From: Streptomyces tibetensis
Lineage (GTDB): Bacteria; Actinomycetota; Actinomycetes; Streptomycetales; Streptomycetaceae
NCBI RefSeq assembly: GCF_007655005.1
Contig: NZ_SZVW01000006.1
Span: 355,523-419,522 of the forward strand
DNA: 64,000 nucleotides
Reading direction: 5' to 3'
Shown: one piece after another, positions 57,912-64,000 of the stretch
How the letters are laid out: every line of letters begins with the position of its first letter
Position numbering within the stretch: the first letter of the stretch is position 1
The notes under the pieces: generated by a model
Told to the model about the DNA's origin: nothing
Seen by the model: only the letters and a program-made list of their open reading frames with translations
Databases searched by the model: none
Made by a program: the position numbers and the translations under genes

Positions 57912-58689
57912 GTGAACCAGTTCCCCGGCAGCGGGATCTACGACCGTATGCACGCCGTGCAGGACATGAGCGCCTCGCAGGGCCGCTACACCGGCCCGCA
58001 GGCCGAGTCCCGCTACGTCATCCCCCGCTTCGTCGAGCGCACCTCCCAGGGCATCCGGGAGTACGACCCGTACGCGAAGCTCTTCGAGGAGCGCGTGATC
58101 TTCCTCGGCGTCCAGATCGACGACGCCTCCGCCAACGACGTCATGGCGCAGCTGCTGTGCCTGGAGTCGATGGACCCCGACCGTGACATCTCGGTCTACA
58201 TCAACAGCCCCGGCGGCTCCTTCACGGCGCTCACTGCGATCTACGACACGATGCAGTACGTGAAGCCGGACATCCAGACGGTCTGCATGGGCCAGGCCGC
58301 CTCCGCCGCCGCCGTCCTGCTGGCCGCCGGTACGCCGGGCAAGCGCATGGCCCTGCCGAACGCAGGCCGCCTCCGCCGCCGCCGTCCTGCTGGCCGCCGG
58401 TACGCCGGGCAAGCGCATGGCCCTGCCGAACGCGCGTGTGTTGATCCACCAGCCGTACAGCGAGACCGGCCGCGGTCAGGTCTCCGACCTGGAGATCGCC
58501 GCGAACGAGATCCTCCGGATGCGCTCGCAGCTGGAGGAGATGCTGGCCAAGCACTCCACCACGCCGGTCGAGAAGATCCGCGAGGACATCGAGCGCGACA
58601 AGATCCTCACGGCCGAGGACGCGCTGAGCTATGGCCTGATCGACCAGATCATCACCACCCGGAAGATGGACAACTCGAGCCTGCGTTGA
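57912..58689 (+). pseudogene. clpP2: clpP2, frameshifted by an exact 70-bp tandem duplication
   Basis: GTG 57912 has AGGAG five bases upstream. The first 151 codons encode a normal ClpP2 ([39 protein letters not shown]) including Ser131 in [10 protein letters not shown] 70-bp unit then repeats head to tail (58293-58362, 58363-58432) and shifts the frame after codon 151. The new frame runs to a stop at 58803-58805 with Arg/Pro-rich nonsense (297 residues in all), losing the catalytic His and Asp. The original frame resumes after the duplication ([14 protein letters not shown] to NSSLR, stop 58689). Deleting one copy gives exactly 236 codons, so the rest is undamaged. It could be a true mutation, a reversible slip or a misassembly. 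Confidence 0.93.
58293..58432 (+). repeat. 70-bp perfect tandem duplication inside clpP2
   Basis: Copies 58293-58362 and 58363-58432 are identical over all 70 bases, starting CAGGCCGCCTCC and ending CTGCCGAACG. One further base matches at the right end. The absence of any mismatch indicates a recent event or an artefact. Confidence 0.97.
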
Positions 58690-58823
58690 GGCGAGAGGCT
58701 GTAACGTCTGCCGCCCCTTGGCACGGTTTGGCTAGGTTCACGTCAAAGCGAACCGCGCCAAGGGGGGCCCGAACGGGGGGCCCGGCAAGGTACCGTCGGA
58801 CATAAGGCAGCACCAGGAGTCCG

Positions 58824-58841
58824 CTGGACGTCGACGTCCAG
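58824..58841. promoter_or_regulatory. 18-bp perfect palindrome upstream of clpX
   Basis: CTGGACGTCGACGTCCAG lies 30-47 bp before the clpX start, between two GGAGTC words. It could be an operator or a 5'-UTR hairpin; no matching regulator is known to me. Confidence 0.5.
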
Positions 58842-58870
58842 GAGTCTCCCAGGCGAAGGGGAAGCACACC

Positions 58871-60157
58871 GTGGCACGCATCGGTGACGGCGGCGATCTG
58901 CTCAAGTGCTCGTTCTGCGGCAAGAGCCAGAAGCAGGTCAAGAAGCTCATCGCAGGGCCCGGTGTGTACATCTGCGACGAGTGCATCGACCTCTGCAACG
59001 AGATCATCGAAGAAGAACTCGCGGAGACCAGTGAGGTCCGCTGGGAGGAACTCCCGAAGCCCCGCGAGATCTACGAGTTCCTCGAGGGCTACGTGGTCGG
59101 CCAGGAGGCCGCCAAGAAGGCCCTCTCCGTAGCGGTGTACAACCACTACAAGCGAGTCCAGGCCGGCGAGAACGGCGGGGCGAACGGCCGTGACGACGCC
59201 ATCGAGTTGGCGAAGTCCAACATCCTGCTCCTCGGCCCCACGGGCTCCGGCAAGACCCTCCTCGCGCAGACCCTCGCGCGCATGCTGAACGTCCCCTTCG
59301 CGATCGCCGACGCCACGGCCCTCACGGAGGCCGGTTACGTCGGCGAGGACGTCGAGAACATCCTGCTCAAGCTGATCCAGGCGGCCGACTACGACGTCAA
59401 GAAGGCCGAGACCGGGATCATCTACATCGACGAGATCGACAAGGTCGCGAGGAAGAGTGAAAACCCCTCCATCACGCGCGACGTCTCGGGCGAGGGTGTC
59501 CAGCAGGCCCTGCTGAAGATCCTGGAGGGCACCACGGCCTCGGTCCCGCCGCAGGGCGGCCGCAAGCACCCCCACCAGGAGTTCATCCAGATCGACACGA
59601 CGAACGTGCTGTTCATCGTGGGCGGTGCCTTCGCCGGTCTGGAGAAGATCATCGAGTCCCGGGCCGGCGCCAAGGGCATCGGCTTCGGCGCGCAGATCCG
59701 CTCCAAGCGCGAGATGGAGTCCAAGGACCAGTTCCAGGAGGTCATGCCGGAGGACCTGGTCAAGTTCGGCATGATCCCCGAGTTCATCGGCCGTCTGCCG
59801 GTCATCACCTCGGTCCACAACCTCGACCGCGAGGCTCTGCTCCAGATCCTCGTCGAGCCGCGCAACGCGCTGGTGAAGCAGTATGAGCGCCTCTTCGAAC
59901 TCGACGGCGTGGAGCTGGACTTCGAGCGCGAGGCCCTCGAGGCGATCGCCGACCAGGCCATCCTCCGACAGACCGGCGCGCGAGGCCTGCGCGCCATCAT
60001 GGAGGAAGTCCTCCAGGGCGTGATGTACGAGGTCCCGTCCCGCAAGGACGTGGCCCGGGTCGTCATCACGGCGGACGTCGTCCAGTCGAACGTCAATCCG
60101 ACCCTGATCCCGCGGGATGCGCGGGGGCGTGGGCCGGGCGAGCAGAAGACGGCGTGA
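58871..60157 (+). CDS. clpX: ATP-dependent Clp protease ATPase subunit ClpX
   Basis: 428 residues. The N-terminal zinc domain has Cys13, 16, 35 and 38. AAA+ motifs follow: Walker A GPTGSGKT (122-129), pore loop GYVG (155-158), Walker B IIYIDEID (183-190) and second pore loop region RKHPHQ. The ClpP-docking loop IGF (270-272) is present, so ClpX can still engage a ClpP barrel. GTG 58871 follows AAGGGGAAG. It has its own 180-bp upstream region with an 18-bp palindrome, so it may be expressed independently of clpP1P2. Confidence 0.98.
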   Translation: MARIGDGGDLLKCSFCGKSQKQVKKLIAGPGVYICDECIDLCNEIIEEELAETSEVRWEELPKPREIYEFLEGYVVGQEAAKKALSVAVYNHYKRVQAGENGGANGRDDAIELAKSNILLLGPTGSGKTLLAQTLARMLNVPFAIADATALTEAGYVGEDVENILLKLIQAADYDVKKAETGIIYIDEIDKVARKSENPSITRDVSGEGVQQALLKILEGTTASVPPQGGRKHPHQEFIQIDTTNVLFIVGGAFAGLEKIIESRAGAKGIGFGAQIRSKREMESKDQFQEVMPEDLVKFGMIPEFIGRLPVITSVHNLDREALLQILVEPRNALVKQYERLFELDGVELDFEREALEAIADQAILRQTGARGLRAIMEEVLQGVMYEVPSRKDVARVVITADVVQSNVNPTLIPRDARGRGPGEQKTA

Positions 60158-60167
60158 CACAGACGTG

Positions 60168-60204
60168 AGGGAAGGGCCCCGGTCATCGACCGGGGCCCTT
60201 CCCT
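60168..60204. terminator. Bidirectional terminator between clpX and the gene at 60223
   Basis: A perfect 17-bp stem AGGGAAGGGCCCCGGTC/GACCGGGGCCCTTCCCT with a three-base loop, followed by TT on the plus strand. Confidence 0.87.
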
Positions 60205-60222
60205 TTGCCTCCGGGGGCGTCG

Positions 60223-61191
60223 TCAGGCCTTGACGCGGATCTCCGGGCGGATCTTGGTGGCGATGTCGATCGCGGTGTCCTTGCTGGTCTCCTGAGTGCC
60301 TTCCCGAGACGAGACCACGGCGATCGTGCTGTAGTCGGCCCAGGCGCAGAACCAGTTGGTCTGCTCCTGCTTGGTCACCGGGTCCGGCCCCTTGGTCGCC
60401 TGGCACTTCATGACCGCGCCGTCCAGGTCCGCCTCCTCGGGCTCGCCGATCAGCTCGGTCTTGCTGCCCGCGCTGCCGGAGGACTCCTTCTCGGACGACT
60501 TCTTGAAGTTGGCGAAGAACGTGTCCAGGACTGCCTCGGGGTCGGAGATCTCACCGTAGACGCCGAAGAACGACGCGCGCTTGGCCGTCGCCATCTGGGC
60601 AGCGGACGACGGGTCGGTGGGGTCGTACTTGCTGATGTCCGCAGTGGAGTAGGCGCCCAGCACGGACTTGCCGTTCTTGACGCCGCTCTGCTCGAGTTCC
60701 TTGGTGGAGTCGTCGCCGGCGGTCTCCCCGTCCTTGGTGATGCGGCTGTACTCGCTCATCACCTTCGCCGGCGTCGTCAGCTTGTGCGGCCCGTCGTCCT
60801 CCAGGGCGCCCGCGCCGCCGCCTGCGCCGATCACGAAGTACGCACCCACGCCGATGGCCGCCACGACCGCCACCGCGCCGATGATCAGGCCGGTCTTCTT
60901 CTTGCCGCCGCCGGGGGCGGGGGGCTGGGGCACGCCGTAGGGGGCTTGGCCGTAGGGCGGCTGCGGCTGCTGGCCGTACGGGGGCTGCTGACCGTAAGGA
61001 GCCTGCTGCGGCGGGACGCCCTGCGGGGGCTGCTGCGGGTAGCCGTAGCCGGGCTGGGGCGGAGGGGCCTGCTGGGGGTAGCCGTAGCCGGGCTGGGGCG
61101 CCTGCGGCGGCTGGCCGTACGGGCCCGGCTGGCCGTACGGACCGGGCTGCTGGGGCTGCCCGCCGTACGGGCCCGGCTGGTTGTAGCTCAT
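60223..61191 (-). CDS. Membrane protein with Pro/Gln/Gly/Tyr-rich cytoplasmic tail and outer domain
   Basis: 322 residues. The first 95 are a low-complexity repeat ([21 protein letters not shown]), followed by KKK, one membrane segment ([25 protein letters not shown]) and an outer domain of about 195 residues. The outer domain has two Cys ([15 protein letters not shown]) that may form a disulfide. This architecture is common in Streptomyces, and the function is unknown. The ATG at 61191 has an upstream AGGGGA. It is divergent from valS across 138 bp. Confidence 0.82.
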   Translation of the reverse strand: MSYNQPGPYGGQPQQPGPYGQPGPYGQPPQAPQPGYGYPQQAPPPQPGYGYPQQPPQGVPPQQAPYGQQPPYGQQPQPPYGQAPYGVPQPPAPGGGKKKTGLIIGAVAVVAAIGVGAYFVIGAGGGAGALEDDGPHKLTTPAKVMSEYSRITKDGETAGDDSTKELEQSGVKNGKSVLGAYSTADISKYDPTDPSSAAQMATAKRASFFGVYGEISDPEAVLDTFFANFKKSSEKESSGSAGSKTELIGEPEEADLDGAVMKCQATKGPDPVTKQEQTNWFCAWADYSTIAVVSSREGTQETSKDTAIDIATKIRPEIRVKA

Positions 61192-61282
61192 GTTCTGGGT
61201 TCCCCTCCAGATGCTTATGTGTTCCGGACATCCTGGCGCAGACCCGCCGTGTGCATGGCATCGGGGCCCCCACCGTTACAAA

Positions 61283-61296
61283 CGAAACGCGTTTCG
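61283..61296. promoter_or_regulatory. Palindrome in the valS divergent promoter region
   Basis: CGAAACGCGTTTCG is a perfect 14-bp palindrome located 20 bp before the valS -10 candidate, over the expected -35 position, and could be an operator. No T-box or leader structure is evident. Confidence 0.45.
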
Positions 61297-61316
61297 GGAC
61301 CGGTCGGTAACACCTC

Positions 61317-61322
61317 TAAACT
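61317..61322 (+). promoter_or_regulatory. -10 of a probable leaderless valS transcript
   Basis: TAAACT lies seven bases before the valS GTG, and there is no ribosome-binding site between them. Transcription would begin at the start codon. Confidence 0.5.
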
Positions 61323-61329
61323 GACCCCC

Positions 61330-63960
61330 GTGACCGAGAACGCTCAGCAGCAGCCACCAGCGCCCAGCACCGACCTGCCGACCCAGTACGCGCCGGCCGA
61401 CGTAGAGGGGCCGCTGTACGAGCGCTGGGTAGAGCGGGGTTACTTCGAGGCGGACGCCAAGAGCGACAAGCCGCCGTACACGATCGTCATCCCGCCGCCG
61501 AACGTCACTGGCTCGCTCCACCTGGGGCACGCCTTCGAGCACACGCTCATCGATGCCCTCACCCGCCGCAAGCGGATGCAGGGTTACGAGACGCTGTGGC
61601 AGCCCGGCATGGACCACGCCGGCATCGCCACGCAGAACGTCGTCGAGCGGGAGCTCGCCAAGGAAGGCAAGTCCCGCCACGACCTGGGCCGTGAGACGTT
61701 CGTCGAGCGCGTCTGGCAGTGGAAGGGCGAGTCCGGCGGGCAGATCAGCGGCCAGATGCGGCGGTTGGGCGACGGCGTCGCCTGGTCGCGTGAGCGCTTC
61801 ACCATGGACGAGGGCCTGTCCCAGGCCGTCCAGACCATCTTCAAGCGCCTCTACGACGACGAGCTGATCTACCGCGCCGAGCGCATCATCAACTGGTGCC
61901 CGCGCTGTCTGACGGCCATCTCGGACATCGAGGTCGAGTACCAGGACGACGACGGCGAGCTCGTCTCCATGAAGTACGGCGACGGGGACGACACCATCGT
62001 CGTCGCCACCACCCGCGCCGAGACGATGCTCGGTGACACGGCCGTCGCCGTCCACCCCGAGGACGAGCGCTACAAGCACCTGGTCGGCAAGCAGGTCAAG
62101 CTGCCGCTGACCGACCGCTCCATCCCGGTCGTCGCGGACGAGCACGTCGACCCCGAATTCGGCACGGGTGCGGTCAAGGTCACCCCGGCGCACGACCCGA
62201 ACGACTTCGAGATCGGCCAGCGCCACGACCTCCCCGCCCTGACGATCATGGACGAGCACGCCGTGATCACCGCCCACGGCCCCTTCCAGGGCCTGGACCG
62301 GCTGGAGGCCCGCTCGGCGATCGTCGCCGCGCTGCGCGCCGAGGGCCGGATCGTCGCGGAGAAGCGGCCGTACGTCCACTCCGTCGGCCACTGCTCGCGC
62401 TGCAAGACCACCATCGAGCCGCGGCTGTCCATGCAGTGGTGGGTCAAGGTCGGCCCGCTCGCGAAGGCGGCCGGTGACGCCGTCCGCGACGGCAAGGTCA
62501 AGATCCATCCGCAGGAGATGGAGAAGCGCTACTTCGACTGGGTCGACAACCTCCACGACTGGTGCATCTCGCGGCAGTTGTGGTGGGGCCACCGCATCCC
62601 GGTCTGGTACGGCCCGAACGGCGAGGTCGTCTGCGTCGGCCCCGACGAGCAGCCGCCCGGCACCGAGGCCGACGGCTGGCGCCAGGACACCGACGTCCTC
62701 GACACCTGGTTCTCCTCCGGCCTGTGGCCGTTCTCCACGCTCGGCTGGCCCGAACAGACCGAGTCGCTCGCGAAGTTCTACCCGAACTCGGTCCTGGTCA
62801 CGGGCTACGACATCCTCTTCTTCTGGGTCGCCCGGATGATGATGTTCGGCCTGTACGCGATGGACGGAACTCCGCCGTTCCACACCATCGCCCTGCACGG
62901 CATGGTCCGCGACCAGTTCGGCAAGAAGATGTCGAAGTCCTTCGGCAACGCGGTCAACCCGCTGGACTGGATGGACAAGTACGGCAGCGATGCCCTGCGC
63001 TTCACCCTCGCCCGGGGCGCCAACCCCGGCGTCGACGTCCCGATCGGCGAGGACTGGGTCCAGGGCTCGCGGAACTTCGCCAACAAGATCTGGAACGCCA
63101 CCCGCTTCGCGATGATGAACGGCGCGACGATCGAGGGCCCGCTGCCGGACGCGTCGAAGCTGTCGTCGACCGACCGCTGGATCCTCTCCCGCCTCAACTC
63201 GGTCGTCGCCGAGGTCGACGCGTTCTACGAGGACTACCAGTTCGCGAAGCTGTCCGACGCGCTGTTCCACTTCGCGTGGGACGAGGTCTTCGACTGGTAC
63301 GTCGAGCTGTCCAAGACGACGTTCCAGGCGGGCGGCGAGGCGGCCGAGGTCTCCAAGCGGGTCCTCGGCGAGGTCCTCGACGTCACGCTGAAGCTGCTGC
63401 ACCCGGTGGTCCCGTTCGTCACCGAGACCCTCTGGACCACGCTCACCGGCGGCGAGTCGGTCGTCATCGCCGAATGGCCCAAGGACAGCGGCTTCCGGGA
63501 CGCCGACGCCGAGCGCGAGATCGAGTCCCTCCAGTCGGTCATCACCGAGGTCCGACGCTTCCGCGCCGACCAGGGCCTCCAGCCCGGCCAGCGGGTCCCG
63601 GCCCGGCTGACCCTGGACGGCACGCGGTTCGCGCCCCACGAAGCCGCCATCCGCCAGCTGCTCCGTCTCCAGCCGGAGGGCGAGTCCTTCACGGCGACGG
63701 CGACCCTCCCGGTCGCCGGCGCCGAGGTCGCGCTCGACCTGTCGGGCACGATCGACGTCGCGGCGGAGCGCAAGCGCCTGGCCAAGGACCTCGCGGCGGC
63801 CGAGAAGGAGAAGGCCCAGGCGAACGCCAAGCTCGGCAACGAGGCGTTCCTGGCGAAGGCCCCCGACCACGTCGTGGACAAGATCCGCACCCGCCTGACC
63901 AAGGCGGAGGAGGACATCACCCGCATCCAGTCCCAGCTGGAGCGCCTGCCGCAGGGTTAA
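61330..63960 (+). CDS. valS: Valyl-tRNA synthetase
   Basis: 876 residues from GTG 61330, near the usual class Ia length. It charges tRNA-Val. The HIGH motif is HLGH (64-67) in [16 protein letters not shown] and the KMSKS motif is at 533-537. The editing (CP1) domain includes [15 protein letters not shown] and [16 protein letters not shown]. The C-terminal 65 residues ([25 protein letters not shown]) form the ValRS coiled coil. No ribosome site precedes the GTG, whereas TAAACT is seven bases upstream, so translation is probably leaderless. The last 40 bases of the window hold nothing I can assign. Confidence 0.98.
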   Translation: MTENAQQQPPAPSTDLPTQYAPADVEGPLYERWVERGYFEADAKSDKPPYTIVIPPPNVTGSLHLGHAFEHTLIDALTRRKRMQGYETLWQPGMDHAGIATQNVVERELAKEGKSRHDLGRETFVERVWQWKGESGGQISGQMRRLGDGVAWSRERFTMDEGLSQAVQTIFKRLYDDELIYRAERIINWCPRCLTAISDIEVEYQDDDGELVSMKYGDGDDTIVVATTRAETMLGDTAVAVHPEDERYKHLVGKQVKLPLTDRSIPVVADEHVDPEFGTGAVKVTPAHDPNDFEIGQRHDLPALTIMDEHAVITAHGPFQGLDRLEARSAIVAALRAEGRIVAEKRPYVHSVGHCSRCKTTIEPRLSMQWWVKVGPLAKAAGDAVRDGKVKIHPQEMEKRYFDWVDNLHDWCISRQLWWGHRIPVWYGPNGEVVCVGPDEQPPGTEADGWRQDTDVLDTWFSSGLWPFSTLGWPEQTESLAKFYPNSVLVTGYDILFFWVARMMMFGLYAMDGTPPFHTIALHGMVRDQFGKKMSKSFGNAVNPLDWMDKYGSDALRFTLARGANPGVDVPIGEDWVQGSRNFANKIWNATRFAMMNGATIEGPLPDASKLSSTDRWILSRLNSVVAEVDAFYEDYQFAKLSDALFHFAWDEVFDWYVELSKTTFQAGGEAAEVSKRVLGEVLDVTLKLLHPVVPFVTETLWTTLTGGESVVIAEWPKDSGFRDADAEREIESLQSVITEVRRFRADQGLQPGQRVPARLTLDGTRFAPHEAAIRQLLRLQPEGESFTATATLPVAGAEVALDLSGTIDVAAERKRLAKDLAAAEKEKAQANAKLGNEAFLAKAPDHVVDKIRTRLTKAEEDITRIQSQLERLPQG

Positions 63961-64000
63961 GGGCCCGTACGGTGCGTGAGGCCCCCGGAGCCGTCGGCGG

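Noticed and set aside
58417..58689. Separate short gene beginning [14 protein letters not shown]
   Set aside because: It is the C-terminal part of clpP2 displaced by the 70-bp duplication. It has no ribosome site of its own, so I list it within the pseudogene.

Overview
The window is high-GC actinobacterial DNA and reads as chromosomal core sequence from a Streptomyces. The evidence is very high third-position GC, frequent GTG starts, twin-arginine and lipobox signal peptides, DUF574 methyltransferase, Eis-type acetyltransferase and paired Ser/Thr kinases, and the actinobacterial order tig-clpP1-clpP2-clpX-valS at the right end. No prophage, transposase or CRISPR array was found.

Left part (1-12.2 kb): a truncated subtilisin-like protease, a NUDIX hydrolase, a secreted metallophosphoesterase and a secreted serine hydrolase. 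A five-gene set at 7.0-12.2 kb then looks directed at the cell envelope. It holds an I36-like secreted protein, a lipoprotein, a 792-residue peptidoglycan-binding/DUF1906 protein with no visible signal peptide, a small membrane protein, and a Tat-exported M15-like protein whose metal-binding residues are largely lost.

12.3-29.9 kb: a Vsr/DUF559-like protein, aminopeptidase N and an Rv2466c-like thioredoxin-fold protein. Next is a tightly overlapping ten-gene minus-strand operon for uptake and catabolism of a sugar or polyol: binding protein, two permeases, two different ATPases, a DeoR regulator, a 2-hydroxyacid dehydrogenase, an FGGY kinase, an exported glycerophosphodiesterase and a zinc-ribbon protein. 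A second FGGY kinase and a histidine phosphatase are divergent from it, across a palindromic intergenic region.

30-39.7 kb: Fe superoxide dismutase with a perfect nickel-regulator (Nur) box, an amino-acid permease, and an organosulfur (sulfonate-type) operon (ABC transporter, flavin monooxygenase, TauD-like dioxygenase). The sulfur operon is preceded by a probable leaderless 12-codon Cys-rich leader peptide. A ROK regulator with its own short upstream ORF, and bioY, follow.

39.7-55.3 kb: an LPXTG protein, two Ser/Thr kinases, a GABA-type permease, rpiB, a long intergenic tandem repeat, a Nei-type DNA glycosylase, an Eis-type acetyltransferase, a SpoIIE/PP2C phosphatase, a small (p)ppGpp-hydrolase-like HD protein, a membrane acyltransferase, and tRNA-Gly and tRNA-Pro.

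55.4-64 kb: trigger factor, the ClpP1/ClpP2/ClpX protease genes and valyl-tRNA synthetase. The most striking observation is here. clpP2 contains an exact 70-bp tandem duplication that shifts the reading frame just after the catalytic Ser. Removing one copy restores a normal 235-residue ClpP2. It is either a real loss or contingency allele or an assembly error, and reads across the junction would settle it.
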